Origin: Perkinsus olseni
Taxonomy: Eukaryota > Perkinsozoa > Perkinsida
Assembly: GCA_013115125.1 (NCBI GenBank)
Contig: JABANN010000084.1
Span: 1-64,000 of the forward strand
Direction of reading: 5' to 3'
Length of the DNA: 64,000 bases
In this document: one piece after another, positions 1 through 12,410 of the stretch
How the letters are laid out: each line of letters begins with the position of its first letter
Numbering within the stretch: position 1 is the first letter of the stretch
The notes under the pieces: generated by a model
Database searches by the model: none
Told to the model about the DNA's origin: nothing
What the model saw: only the letters and a program-made list of their open reading frames with translations
Program-made: the position numbers and the translations under genes

Positions 1-320
1 AGCATGAGGAGTTAGAAGCGCGGAAAGAGGGAGGCATGGAAACAATCAAACGAAACTCTACCGACGAGTCCTTTACAATCCAGATTCTTATGAGTTTCGA
101 TCACAGGCTCCGCAGCCTCCGAAAAATACGCCGCTGAGATTAATGGCTTTTTTGCAGGACGGGGGATTGACAAACCTTCAAGTATCGTGGATGGGACTGC
201 TTTATTCGATAATATGACATGTGGCATCGTGGCCCCTCTCCCATACACCAATCCAAGATTGAATCACTCGAACACATCAGCCAACACCCTCCGTGTCAAG
301 AGAAACATAGCATGCATTCG

Positions 321-1655
321 TCAGGCAACCCCCTCGGCCTTCGGGCTCGACAGAATCATCTCCGAAGCCGCCAACTTTGTCTCCGCCGTCGCACCTCGAG
401 GGATGTAGTGGGCCGGTCTCAACGGCGGTGCCCCATCGTCCGGCACAAACCTGAGCACGCGGCACTTTCGGTATGATGACAGCTCCTTCCCGCACATCTC
501 TGAGCATGGGCAAGCTCCCTCAGGCGGGGGGCATTTGAACGCCGGGCCGAAATTCGCTTCAACTGTCGCGCCTCCGTACAACGACACCGCAGGGAAGTAC
601 CTGATAGCATCAGAACTTCGGCAAAATCGCCAGGAAACTGCTCACTCTCCCTCCACAACACCATGGAAGGCTACTCCGAGACTCTCTCCGTTCAGCGAAT
701 AGGATATCGCGGACCCCTCGGAGATGACGGGTACGGGAGGGTCCTCTGGATCGCACAACAGACCTGACTGCTCATCAACTCGCGAAGAGGTCTCGTTGAT
801 GCAATGATACCACCTGGCAGCCAGAGGGAGCTCTCCGGCCGTCCATCATCTGCTCGTAGTGCGGTCTTAGGAGCATCTCGTATGAAGAGATGACAGCCTA
901 TCTGAAATTGGCCCAGCAGTAAGAGGACTCTCCAGCCCCCCACGATACCGTGTCCCCAGGGAAGATTCTCCTTCGTCCATACGGTATCCTCCGTGCCACG
1001 ACCTAAGCCATGATGCCTGAGCATTCCCTACCGGCTGCTGATTCATCGCACTATTTTGCATGCGTCTATATCCCTCATCGCATAGGAGAAGCAGTCGCTG
1101 CCAATAGGCATGTCGTATCTTGTCATACGAGTTGACCATCCAACTCTTATATGAGCTTCCATCCTAGCCGTACTAGCATGCCTGGAGCCTTCACCCAAGT
1201 ACGTTAGCTCATAGTACCAGCTGCCTCTACTGGCCCCATGGGTGGCTAGGACCTGTTGCCGAGGAATCTACGCCTAGGCGGTACCAGCAGCGAAGGTTAC
1301 GGTCGAATAGCCCTGGTCACCGGTAGCCCCAAGACGATTCTCCGATACGTGAATCTTCCTATCAACATACCTGATGGCATAGGAACTGCGGCACAGGTTG
1401 GTGCCAACGCCTCTACCTGAGGCTCCAGCCCATCTCTTTACACTCCCTATCAGGATTGTTTATCATCACAGGAGCCGCACGAAGGAAGCTACCCGTTGGA
1501 GGGGGAGTTCCTCCCGACCCACTACCTGATGGCGATGGATCTGTGCCCTGAAACACCACAGATAGCCACACGCATGAGTAAATGTGAGCGACCTTGCGTT
1601 TGCTGGAACTAGAACCCTTCCGTGGCCTCCCTCCTGTTCGCTCTCTACCGCTCAT
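321..1655 (-). CDS. Ash2-like SPRY-domain protein (COMPASS-type)
   Basis: In the Ash2/Set1 family the SPRY domain helps build the histone H3K4 methyltransferase complex in the nucleus. About eight short exons run from an ATG at 1655. The N-terminus is basic and Ser/Gly rich (RPRKGSSSSKRK). The SPRY domain then reads, exon by exon: HVSENRLGATGDQGY, LATHGASRGSWYYEL, HIRVGWSTR, PIGSDCFSYAMRDIDACK, FPGDTIGCHLF, ISYSLNGESLGVAF, and RYFPAVSLYGGATV followed by EANFGPAFKCPP. Each piece has its counterpart in human ASH2L in the same order. Introns such as the one ending just before IGCHLF are phase-consistent. The protein seems to lack the N-terminal zinc-finger/winged-helix part of ASH2L, so it is SPRY-centred and short. 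The last exon after FKCPP is not conserved, and its stop at 321 is the least certain part. Confidence 0.8.
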
Positions 1656-1853
1656 TAATCGAACTGACAACAGCCCTCGCTCTACCTCTTGACACTATAT
1701 GTAACACGACACCATAAATAGTGAGACCATCACCACAAGAACGACGATAAAACTGAAGTCACAGCAGCAGCCTAGCGGAATATCAGTAGGCGAATCTAAT
1801 GGGCTGGCATGAGACGGCGGAGACCCATCACCCAGTTTTTGTTATGGTCCCAT

Positions 1854-4800
1854 TCATGAGCACTGAGGTCCGCCTGAGAACAAAGGAACTCCCGCTGAGT
1901 CCCTCAACGAGTCGAAGATTATTACCACAATTCTCTTAGCCGCATGGAAGTCCTGACCATCAACTGCCGCGCAAAGCTCCTTCACCTTCTCTTGGGCCGT
2001 CTCGGATATATCGCCATTCTGCAGCTTCGAGTAGAGCTCGTTCAGCCGCTTGGTAAGATCCTCGCCTAACAAAACCATAATCACTACTGCCTCACCTTAT
2101 GACCATCGCAAAGTACACTCCCATTCACGAGTCGAATAATTTTTCATTATTCTATGAGATCCTCCGAAGTTCCATCCTCTGAGCACCAGGCGCGTCGAAT
2201 TGTGAGGAAACGAAAACAGCTCCGACAATTTCGCCTTTATAATCGTAACGGAGAGACACGTGGCGAAGAAATCGATCAAAGATTCCGACATTGTGACCTT
2301 CCATCAATCACCCAAGGCTCAGTCAGCGCCTTCCGACTAACAATACGCACGTCCAAGCCCCTAGCAACCTACGCTTTCGCCGATTGCCGTCCTGGCAATT
2401 GATCTCCAACAACTGATTGAGGACCTAAAGAGGACATAGAGTATGTATCATTCGATGAAGGAGTTGTAGCGGGAGTAGTACCCTCTGGCAATTAGAGACA
2501 TCCGCTGCTGCCATTGGAGGGGCTTGCGGCTGCGACGGAGCGCAATGGGCACCAACCGCTTGATTGCCACTCAACGTCGCGGGGTTGCTGTAACCACTTT
2601 GTTGCACCTGTACAGCACCACAGTTAGAGGGGGCGCGAAGAGAGAGCTAGAGCCATTATCTCACCGAGGTGGGCACTGGCCAACTGACGGGGAGGCCTGG
2701 TGTTGTTGAAACAGCAGCTGCATGAGGAGCTGTAGAGGATCCTGAAGCCAATCGTGATCTACTACCACCAAAATACGTACACTACCGCTTCCCATGGGAG
2801 TCGCTGAGGCAGGCTGCTGGACAGGCGTTGCTACACCTCCTCGCATTGAACTGACACGGAAAAAGGTCATCTCTCGGCTTGGACGGCAGCCCATTCCATA
2901 TTACCCAGAGGCAGTGGGTCCGTTGATCGCTGGTGACATTCCACCACTCTGTTGTTGCATACCATACTGTTGCTGTTGTCTAGGCGATCTCTGGGCGTAC
3001 CCGGGAGTTCCGTAGCCCGACTGGGCTTGAGGGCCCCCATAGCCAGCCACTGGTTGTTGTTGCTGCTGTTGCTGGGCTGGATATCCACCAGCTACATGCC
3101 CTTGCTGGTAGGCTCCTTCGTAGCCCGGCTGGTATCCAGCTGGACTAGGTGCAGCACTGTAGGGTGACTGCTGGCCAGGTCGAGCCCCACCTGGGGGCAG
3201 AGTTCCGGGCATACCAGTAGGTTGTGGAGGGACCATTGGAGTATGACCGGCAGCTGCTGGGGATGCCGCTACAGGCCTGACCACAATACGACCATCAGAT
3301 TGCCAGAACAGCGCTACGCCACTCCTACTACCCGTGGGAGACCGCGCCTCCATATGATGCCCCACTAGGGGCACCAGGGGCCATTGGGGGCCTACTATGG
3401 CCATAGCCTGCTGCTGGGCCGGCCGTAGCGCCAGGCCCTCGCACATAGCCCTGACAACCACCTTGCACCGGCACGCCTGGACGACAAGCCTTTACCTGTT
3501 GCTGTTGATGACCGTACATGCCACCTGGGGCTGACGAACGCTGACCATAAGGAGTTCGACCTGAAAAAAGTCATACTGCGGCAATCTACCCACCCGGGTT
3601 CGATTCCACCCACCACCCACCTGCCACATGCTGCTGCTGTTGATGTTGCTGTTGTTGCATCATACCAGGCCTCTGCTGTTGTTGCACAGACGGTTGTATG
3701 TTGACTGGCTGGAACGGGAACGGCGGAGCGGTGGGGACTATCTGGTTCATCACGCCTTGAGGGGCCGAGTTGTAAATGCCTGAGGAAAGACGCTATTACT
3801 CCCGCCAAGGGTCACAAGGGAACTTACGGTCTTTCAAAATGTCCGACGCAGCATTTTGAGGGCCCTGTTGCTGATACTGACTACCTAGAACAGTGGAAAA
3901 ATGCCGTCGCCAGGAATTGAACCAGAGGCGTCTCTACTACTAGGCTTGATAATTGTCAAATAGCGCATAGCTGCCGTAACTCTACCACTGTTAGCCAACA
4001 TTTGAGCGTATCTGGCCAGCACTCCACTCACCAACCCACAACAACCACCCCCGCAACTACCTCGACACCTTGGAGACGAATATGGAGTCTTTACCCTCAT
4101 ACTTCACAGCAGCCTGATGATAGACACGTGAATGTTCCTTGAACCCATCTACCGTGAGATCTAACATTCTACCTGCATGACGGCCATCTTCTCGACCAAG
4201 TCCTGCAAGGCCGTCGACTGGGACGATGCCCCAGGAGTCGACATCGAGGCCCAGATACGAACAGTTTGGCTGAAGGATGACGATCAGGCCACTGCCGCCA
4301 GCTGCCAGATCCCCCCACCTGAAGTTGCCGCATATCATGTAGCACAGCACAGCCGCTCTGATGTCGAATCGCTCCTTCTCCAGGCGTTGGGCCAAATTCT
4401 CGCAGAGCTGCGGGAACCTACCAACAACAAGTCCGGACTATTACTACAGTAGCAGGGTGTCCTCACTCCTGCTCATTAGCGTAGGTGCAGAGGATCGCCA
4501 GAGTCTCTTGCCAAGTATTGAGGTCAGACGTAGCCACCAGCTTCTCCATGTCGTTGGTCATGATGTAAGACACCTGCCAACGCAGTGGCGCCGCAGTACT
4601 TGCAGCTACCTCCCTACCATTCTGAAGAAGGGATCCTGCTGTCGTCTCATGTACTCATCTCTCGTCCTCAACCAGAGGTCTTGCCCTCCGCCGGAAGCCA
4701 ACAGCAGGGCATCTGCGTACTTGCCGGACCGCATACAGCAGTCCACAGCGGCATTGAGATCACCTACAGTACAGGGCTCAAGGACTAGGTCACCCCTTGA

Positions 4801-7678
4801 TAATCTTACCAACGAGGAGACTCTGCTTGATGATATGCTCTACGCCCGTTGTCCAATCCGTCTCCTGAAAGGAACAGCCGCATGAACACTGATGGACAGC
4901 AGCGGTCAACTCACTGAGCGGGTCATGTCGGCGACTGGACTGAGGAGCCCGCCAGCAGAGGAAGCACCTCCCTGCTCTGCAGCCTGTTGCTCTGATTCTT
5001 CGTTAGTCCTGCAGAAATACCCTCACTGGGATTCGAACCTGGGACCTCTTCCCTCACTACCTAGCTAATGTATCAAACAAGCTCTCAGCTTGCTCCGAAT
5101 CCATGGGTGTGGCCTGCTGATTCTGTTGCTGTTGATTGTCAACCACATCCCCTTGCGTCGCTCCGCCTACTCAAAAGCCATCTTCCCTCGCCCTCTTACT
5201 ACCACGACTCACTCTGATTGGCAATTGCGTTGTCACTCCGATCTCGTTTCACGGGCCTCCCCAAGTACTGCTCCGCTGCTTTCACTATCTCAGTATGATC
5301 AATGCCAATCTTAGATACGATCTGCCATCAGCAAGCGAAGATGCTCTACGTCACTCCCCCTCCAAACCCCTCTAACCTCCTGCCTATAATCCTCATCAAA
5401 AAGACATGCCATGATATCCCAGCTCAGCTTCTCATGCTCATCACTGGTCTCGTCTATCTTCACTTCACAATAGTCCTTCAGTGCACCTGTCCAAAATACG
5501 TTTGAAGGCGTGCTTTTGCACTACAATAATCCCTTTCACGATGGTTGTCCATTCACCGCTTTTTGCCAGAACGCCGCCAGAACACGTCTAAAACCCCTAA
5601 CCTTCACTGAACGCCCTGTACGCCTCTCAAGCTACTTAAGAAGGCCTGTGAAACGACGAGCCGATCGCCATCCGGACATTTCACCCGTAAAACTAGTCTC
5701 TATGATTATCGAACTGCCTGTCCAAGAATGTACATGAAGCTCGGATCGAGAGCGTCGAATAATGCACGGCCCTCTTCAGCACTATCCCTATCCCGCCGCC
5801 CCTTTTTACCCCGGGCTAAATAGTTCTCGAAGCGGTCGGCCTCCTTGACTAGCGCCGGCTCCTCCGGTACCACGTCCATTCTCACTCTCCTAAATAGTGT
5901 CCCTTCACCAGATGAGGGCGGTCCAACTCTACTTACGTGCTGTCGGGACCGAAAGATACCATCTTGCCCGCGAAACCGAATGATACGCCAACTGGTGCCT
6001 GAAGACGGCGGAGCGTTGCAGGGTATCTCTCTCACGACCAAATCTACCTTCTGCCACTTTGGTGGAGTCCTCACGTTATTAACATGCTGTCGAGCGGTCA
6101 CGCTCTGTACCGTCACTTTACCTACAAGATCATCACTTCCATCACAACCAGTCCCGTCTGTCCCTCTATTACCGCTAGTAGCCGCTGTAGCGACAATTCC
6201 TGCCGAGCTATTACTCCAGGCCACATCGAAGGCTGGTGAGGTGCATTGAAGCTCCGCAAAGATATCCATGGACGATGACTGACAGGGAAAATCATTCAGC
6301 TAGAGAAGGCTACCCCCAGTACCCACCTGGTCCTGATTGGGTGCGCCCTGAGCTGTCGCCGACTCCCCCATATGCCACACCACCGTCCTATTATCTCTAC
6401 CAGATGTGAGCAGTAAGGAGCTGTCTTGGGGACAGTAGGAGGCACACGAAATTCCCTAAGTGGTACATTCGAACGCAGCCGACGGCCAAGCTTAGTTCCT
6501 GGTCACCTTAGTGTGCCCCGACGTCTCCTTGAACGGGTACCGGCAGTTGCGTAGGTCCCAGAACTGCACTGTGGGGTTGTTGTCATCATTGTAAGCCACT
6601 AGCAGCTGGGTCGGAATATCAGGGTGCCACAGCAAGCTCGATATCCTAAGACACTCCCGTCCAGCAACCGAAACTGATAGCACTGGCCTCATTACCTTGT
6701 CCGATTGCCGGGGTCTCTGAAGCCGATGACCTCCTTCTTGGACTTCAGGTCCCACACCACCGTCAAGCCGTTGGTGCCTGAACGCGAGGCAGGTTCCGCT
6801 AGGGCAGCCAAGCTGGATGCTTACCACTAGCAGTGGCGAGGATATGCTGAACCTTCCTATTCCAGTCTAGACACGTTACCTCAGTACCTGCAATACAGTG
6901 ACCTTACTAACCGACTGCCCCACCACTACCGTCACCACCTACCGGCATGCTTGTTAGGACCGTGAGTTGGCTTGAACACACTCGGATTCCTCGGGTTGTC
7001 ACAGCTGATGATATTCACCTCCCCATCAGCTCCACCGGAGCCGATCAATCCAGGCTTTGCCGGGTGGAATTGCAACTATGAAGGGCCCTCAATGACAGGA
7101 AAGCAATTTTTGCCGCCTCCTTACCGCCGTGGTGGGCATGCCGTTGTGCAGCTGCATTTCATTTAACGTACCATGCTCTCTACCACCACCGTCCAAAATG
7201 GCAGCAGGATCCCAAAGTCTAACAGTGCCTGAATGAATTCCGCGATTCATTCAGCTACTAACTACAAGGAACACTCTCCCAGTATTACCATCACCAAGAC
7301 CTCCTGCCAGGATGCCCATAGGCAGCATGGACGAGTCCGGGAAGGTGCCCCAGTCCAGAGAATGAAAGGGCGATTCCAAGTCCATCGATGCCAGCACCTA
7401 ATGAGCCCGGTGAGACTCCCAGAAACGAAGCTGACAATATTACCGGCATCTCCGTGTCGTTGTTTCCAAGATCCATCTTGGCGAACTCTAGCTTGGTGTT
7501 AGTTGAAAAATCATTTCCGCTGATACCTGTGGGCGACACTTACGCGGCTCTGACAGCAGCTTAGCGATGTGGTACCAGAAGTGGCTCCTCCCATCGCCAA
7601 TACATTCCTTCGTTCAGGTGAGGAAACTCCTTCCGGCTCGAACGCTATGAAGGCCGTTCTGTTCGATGAGGTCTTCAT
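1854..7678 (-). CDS. SEC31: Sec31, COPII outer-coat subunit
   Basis: Sec31 pairs with Sec13 to form the outer cage of ER-to-Golgi COPII vesicles. The start ATG at 7678 gives [19 protein letters not shown]40 blades follow across about 7.7-6.3 kb, including [20 protein letters not shown] and [19 protein letters not shown], the latter close to the Sec31 blade reading '..VIQMWDLR'. The alpha-solenoid comes next ([50 protein letters not shown]). Between about 3.9 and 2.4 kb there is a Pro/Gln-rich linker with CAG/CAA tracts. The gene ends in the SRA1-like C-terminal helical domain ([37 protein letters not shown]). At least fifteen exons are needed. Three introns carry tRNA-like sequence (listed separately). 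Exact joins in the linker were not resolved. Confidence 0.9.
3561..3620 (-). repeat. Sec31 intron with antisense tRNA T-arm-like sequence
   Basis: A 60-nt intron whose plus strand (antisense to the gene) reads CCCGGGTTCGATTCC, a perfect RNA polymerase III B-box core at 3597-3607. The acceptor is preceded by a T-run (CTTTTTTCAG). Confidence 0.6.
3885..3940 (-). repeat. Sec31 intron with sense tRNA T-arm-like sequence
   Basis: A 56-nt intron that reads CTCTGGTTCAATTCCTGG in the sense of the gene, with the B-box-like core at 3913-3923. A T-run and the TAG acceptor follow. Confidence 0.65.
5009..5060 (-). repeat. Sec31 intron with sense tRNA 3'-half-like sequence
   Basis: A 52-nt intron reading AGGTCCCAGGTTCGAATCCC in the sense of the gene. 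This matches a tRNA variable loop plus T-arm, with an exact B-box core at 5029-5039, a 7-nt acceptor-like tail and then a short T-run before the CAG. Confidence 0.75.
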
Positions 7679-8006
7679 ACTAAGAAAACTGTGAAACGAA
7701 GTACGGCTGAATAACAAATCATTATTCCACCCTGGCCAGTCTCAGAAAATGTCGGATATCACAGCAGGATACCACCACTAGTACATACCGCCCGTCCCTG
7801 CTGTCCTGGTAGTTGGGGGATGGAGCCCTGGTAAAGACATCAGTAACCGATGATACGGCCTCTGGGAGGAGGCACCCCACCTGAGGTCAAGCTAGACCCA
7901 GGTGGCTACCAGAATAAGATATTCTGATACCAGGAAAGCCGACGTTGGGTTGAACATTCGTTGCTTTGGCGTACCCTCTATAACAAATCCGCACTAGGTG
8001 ACATTA

Positions 8007-8045
8007 CGGGCGCGCGCGACAATGAACGATAACCGCGCACGCCCG
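8007..8045. repeat. GC-rich hairpin, 12-bp arms
   Basis: CGGGCGCGCGCG at 8007-8018 pairs with CGCGCACGCCCG at 8034-8045 (11 of 12 positions) around a 15-nt loop. It lies upstream of Sec31. Confidence 0.5.
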
Positions 8046-8066
8046 ATTGGTCGCATTGTCCGACCC

Positions 8067-8273
8067 TTAAGACAGTATTCTGCGAGGCCCACGTTCCGAT
8101 TTCCATGGAGCTGCTGTAATCTTCAAGTTGTGAACCAGGATTCCGTTGCACCGTTCCAAACGCGATTTTGAGAGCGCTCTTGACATCGATTGCTTCAATG
8201 CCACGGGAAAACCTTTGAAGTCTATCTTGACAAGTACGCCGAGGGAACGATCAAAGTGTGATGTGAGCGTCAT
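8067..8273 (-). CDS. Small ORF of unknown function
   Basis: A 68-codon open frame from an ATG at 8273, between Sec31 and the secreted-protein gene. It reads like plausible protein (VLVKIDFKGFPVALKQ) but has no recognisable domain, signal peptide or partner exon. It may be chance, or an exon of a neighbouring transcript. Confidence 0.25.
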   Translation of the reverse strand: MTLTSHFDRSLGVLVKIDFKGFPVALKQSMSRALSKSRLERCNGILVHNLKITAAPWKSERGPRRILS

Positions 8274-8442
8274 ATAAATTTACAGCATATAAGTACTGCG
8301 CAACCCAACCGAAGTACTATGAAAGGGATATGCCAATAACATAATGTAATTATTAAAAGACAGCTGACCGTGTCAACTGAGCGAATAGCGAGACATTGGT
8401 AGAGCGACAATTACTCGACCCTTCGAAAGCTCCCTCCAAGGT

Positions 8443-9372
8443 CTACTGTTGGGGAATGCACCAAGCAGACTGTCTGCAAAGACGATTGTAGCGGAAGACC
8501 GGAGGACCCAAGACCATGGTCGGAGTAGCAAACCCGATCGTCTCTAGCTGTTGTACATTGAAAAAGTGCGCATAGTGAGAACAGGCCTTCTGGAATTTAT
8601 CCACAAGGTTCTTGACCGTGTTACCGCCCGGGAGAGTAGTCAGCTTGTAGCGCTCATGAGGACCACTACGTGTGAGGCTGTACAAAAAATAACCGGTGTC
8701 GCCTTTCTTGCAACTGATCTTGAAGTCGATCAAGCCCGCCTTAGTGACAATGGCCTCCAGCTTGAGATCCGAAGTATTAGTCTTGTACGTTCCCATGCTC
8801 ATTGGCAGCCACTGACGGTCAAGGGAAATGTGGACTTTATCAAACTTAGTTACTAGGTTGCCATTGGGGTGAACAGCCCAAAGCCAGAAATCGTATTTAC
8901 CGCCCCTTACATAAGGACATAGTTTCTGGATCTCGCGACGCCATTTCTGCAGGCGGGCTGGTACAACTCCCTTGTTGTATGGGAACTCATGCATAATAAC
9001 CGGGTTCGGAGTTTTACGGAGTGGGAACCAAGCACCTTCGTATTTTCCACCGGTACATTCTATGTAAAACCTGCCTTTACCGTCCTTGGTGGCATTGAAG
9101 ATCATCTTGTTGTGACCAGGGTCCTCAGTCTCGTACACGAAGTCACCGTAGTCCACCTGAGGCTGGGTGGAGGTGAGCCCCGCGGCGTCGACTAGAAAGG
9201 CGACAAAGACGACGGGCGCGAGAAGGCGAAAAGTGCTTGCCGGTAAGCGAGAGAGACGCTAAAGAACAATTCCAAAGGCGATTGGTTCAGCAGAAGGACT
9301 GTTGGTGATGGTGCCCGTGTAGGGAGCTCCTGCCAGAAGTAGCTATACTACCTCCAGCAGCCGGAGATCCAT
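8443..9372 (-). CDS. Secreted protein of unknown family
   Basis: Two exons (9372-9352 and 9258-8443) join in phase 0 and give about 278 aa. The first exon encodes only MDLRLLE. The second continues a signal peptide whose hydrophobic core is LLAPVVFVAFLVDAAG. The start was chosen because the upstream ATG joins in phase through a GTAGTA donor and the exon 2 frame has a stop just before the acceptor. The mature part has no domain I recognise. It is rich in Tyr, Lys and Trp (YGDFVYETEDPGHNKMIF, KYDFWLWAVHPNGN) and has four or more Cys, which suits an exported beta-rich protein. A relic resembling its N-terminus lies at about 12.3 kb, so it may belong to a local family. Confidence 0.7.
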
Positions 9373-11047
9373 TCATGGCAGCGAGTCTCCTTGAGTTAAC
9401 ATATGGGGTGTCACCAAGGCGAGATGTACAACAATCAAGCAGCAGCATGATCCGTGTCACGATCGATTAGGTGACACGGTGTGCTGCCTATAAGACAGTG
9501 TCTACTGGTAACTAAGGCCTTATCTTCATTAAAGTTGATGGGCTCGGGCAGTGAACATACAAGAAGCATGTTCGTACTGTACTTTTCCCTCGAGCGACAG
9601 CGCAGTGACTCCAGATCATCATGATTATGCGTGAGAGGAATAAACACGTAAAATCAGGATGAGTAGGCTGCCTGCTAGTGGCGCACGAGTTGGCCAGTAG
9701 CCATACGCATGAACGGCGGCCCATGACAGAATGGTGAAGGTAGTGAGGCGTCGGTCGGTAGCACTGGTGTCAGGATGGGCGTTTCGGTGGCCAGGCTGTG
9801 GATACAGGTTTTCTCTATCAAGAAACTAGAAGTAGACAGGGTGAATTTTCTTTATCAAGACGCTAGAAGTAGACAGGGTGAACTTCATGTCGTGGGTGGG
9901 ATGTACGGACGGGTTTCCCGAGCCGAATCCAACGTTGAACCACGGAAGATACATGTCACGGTGATACTTTGAATTAAGAATGCTCCCTCACGTTTACATC
10001 AAGTGATTCCAGGAATCTGAGACTGAATATTGACAAGGAAAGCGTACATGTTGAACAGCTGCACGCCAGTGCTAGAGCGCGCGGGTTCCTTCTCATACCA
10101 TACGTCATAGATACAGTTCATTGCCTTCGCGTGCCAAACCTCGACTCGAACACAAGACACCACAGGATTGGGCTATCATCTTGAATCAGCGGCTCGATTG
10201 AGCAGATATACAGCAATATCCACATACAACCGCCGACCAAGCACGACAGGGCACTATGCCGATATACAACAATGAACCGGACGCTGAACCTGCGCCGTAC
10301 AAAGAAAGAGAAAGAAAAAAATTCGATGTGTTGGGCACAATCGCCACCGAAACTGGTCGGAGCGTCACAGCATGTGTGGAACTAATGGCCAGGGCGCGTA
10401 CAAGAGTCCTGCAATGGCCTGACACCTGCCGCTAGCTGAGACCGACAGATTTGTGTGCCAAACACAAAATAGGGGACGAGCAAGGTGAGGTAACGACTCC
10501 GGCTCGAACTGTACCTCCAAGCACACGTGCTTTCCAATTCTAGGAATATTGTAGTGTCTCTAAGGCTCATCCACTTGGCAGTCTCGTGGATAGAGAGAAT
10601 TACACGAGCAGCGTGAGGGACTTGGTATCGGAGTTACTGTTTAGTTACGGTTTGGTTAGTGTTGATGTTACTAAGTTTGAATATGAGAAGTATTATATCC
10701 ACTGGCTAGGGACTTTTACGACGCATCCAGGAGATCAGCTCTGCCATTCGATACGCCATGCTCTCACACGAGCGAGTTTGGCAAGTCGTGTGAATGATGT
10801 ATTCGGAGCGGCAAGAATGTGGTAGATCAACCCTACGGACAACCACCCACTATTAGCGCCTGACTATTAGGTTTTCCAACTATGTGGAACTCATGATAAC
10901 ACAATACCTGCATGGCCACTCACAACGACATCAGCATGAACATCATAACAGCATCAGGTATCCCGTTTTCGAAATCCACCGATGAAGCTAATTGATAGAT
11001 ACAGACCAACTGCTGAGTATTAATAAGCATCCGACCAATGCTGATAC
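9373..11047. other. Sparse region between two secreted-protein genes
   Basis: No convincing gene is seen. The region holds one 37-bp tandem duplication (listed separately). A short plus-strand open frame at 10,586-10,825 (YYIHWLGTFTTHPGDQL) has no family match that I know. Confidence 0.4.
9809..9882. repeat. Two-copy 37-bp tandem repeat
   Basis: Units 9809-9845 and 9846-9882 are direct repeats with about three mismatches, both ending AGAAGTAGACAGGGTGAA. They abut exactly, so this looks like a recent local duplication in noncoding DNA. Confidence 0.8.
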
Positions 11048-11935
11048 TCACCTCCGCTTGGGAGTTACATCGATTACTCGAGGACTAATGATCTTTGTTT
11101 TCCAGTCGGAACTTTCGTAAGCAGTCGCAACTGCTCCGTCGGATTCTGCAAAGTAGTGAGCGCACAAGTCTCCGAAGGGCCCGAGCTCATGCATAACAGC
11201 CTTGATGACGACAGCGCATACTTTCTGAAGTTGGCTGATCGCCAATCGTCCAGCCTCCGTTTGACGCGCTTTTTCGTCGTCTTCTCGAAGGTCCGTGACA
11301 GAACCCATCTGCGCCACGGCCGATTTCAGTCTCCACATGTCATTGTGAGTCACTGAGGGGTTCATCACTCTGAGCGGGTCCCGGCCAGTGCCGGCTGGAG
11401 TGTAGCTTCTGAATATGTGGATGAGAAACTGCTGATTCTTGCCGTGACCGGTCGTATACGAAGTCATGACGCCGTTAGAACCGTATCTTGAACATTGAAG
11501 AACTCAGCAGGAAACAAGTTATCTATTTTTCTTACTGCGTACTGAACGTAGTACGGTTGCCTTCCGCGGGGCAACGGACAAAATCCGTTCGAAGCATTCG
11601 CGCATTGTCGACGATTATATTCATCCCTTCCAGCAACATCTTATCCGCGTCCCTCTTTGCATAGCTACAGTGAGCCTGGTTCGTTTCAAGTGAGAACCAC
11701 GACGTTCCATTCTGTGGGGGATAGTCCTGAGAAATGACGAAGGCCAGGCTCAGAAAGCGCAAGGAGGATCCAAGATTTGTATATCTACATATGCTTGATA
11801 CATGCAGTTCGAAGAGGCACTTACTTCAGTAGGATTGAGTGGCCCGAATGCGCCGATGGCGGTAACGAGGGGAACGTTGGAAAAGAACGCAGCGAGAATT
11901 GCTGACCCGCCGATGATGCACTGTGTAATCGACAT
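11048..11935 (-). CDS. Secreted protein of unknown family, three exons
   Basis: Exons 11935-11825, 11726-11536 and 11486-11048 join in consistent phase and encode 246 aa. Exon 1 is almost exactly the signal peptide: MSITQCIIGGSAILAAFFS then VPLVTAIGA. The mature chain contains YPPQNGTSWFSLETNQAHCS and, in the last exon, a helical stretch (AISQLQKVCAVVIKAVMHEL) followed by DLCAHYFAESDG. Introns are 98 and 49 nt. No known domain is recognised. Two Asn-Gly-Thr/Asn-Arg-Thr sequons suggest a glycosylated exported protein. It lies on the same strand as the secreted-protein gene at 8.4-9.4 kb but shares no obvious sequence with it. Confidence 0.75.
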
Positions 11936-12289
11936 TCGAGTCGTCAACTGTAGCACTGCAAGGAGGTACCTCACGTGTTCAGTACCGTGCCTAGTCAACG
12001 GTTGGTCGTCAACCCCTTGAACCTGTTCGGAGCAATCAACCACCCAGAATCAACCAAGCAATCAGTTTCCATAGTCATGGAAAAAATACAGCACGAAGGA
12101 AGAAGATATCGGCCGCCTCAGCGGGCGAGCGATATCTACTGTCAATGTTTGGTTCTATACCTCGGTAGGCTACCGAGACGTATCGCACAGGCAAGCGGTA
12201 AAAGCAAAATGCGCAGTGGTAGCCTCAGCTGTCACCTGACCTGTAGATATCGGATACTGGACGACGGCTCACTGGTAACGGTGTGAATG

Positions 12290-12410
12290 AGGGAATCGGA
12301 GAGGCATGTTTCCTCGAGGTCGCATCCCAGTCTGGTACACAAAGTCACCGTAGTGTCGATGAGACTGGGTGGACCCCAAACCCGGGGCACCGAGGATACG
12401 AAGCGATCAG
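12290..12410 (-). pseudogene. Relic of the 5' end of the 8.4-9.4 kb secreted-protein gene
   Basis: In one minus-strand frame this stretch reads STQSHRHYGDFVY, against STQPQVDYGDFVYE at the mature N-terminus of the secreted protein encoded at 8443-9372. The similarity covers about 45 nt (around 12,332-12,375) and is preceded by a hydrophobic-looking LGAPGLG. The rest of the protein is not found downstream, so it is probably a truncated duplicate. It could instead be one exon of an unrecognised paralog. Confidence 0.4.
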
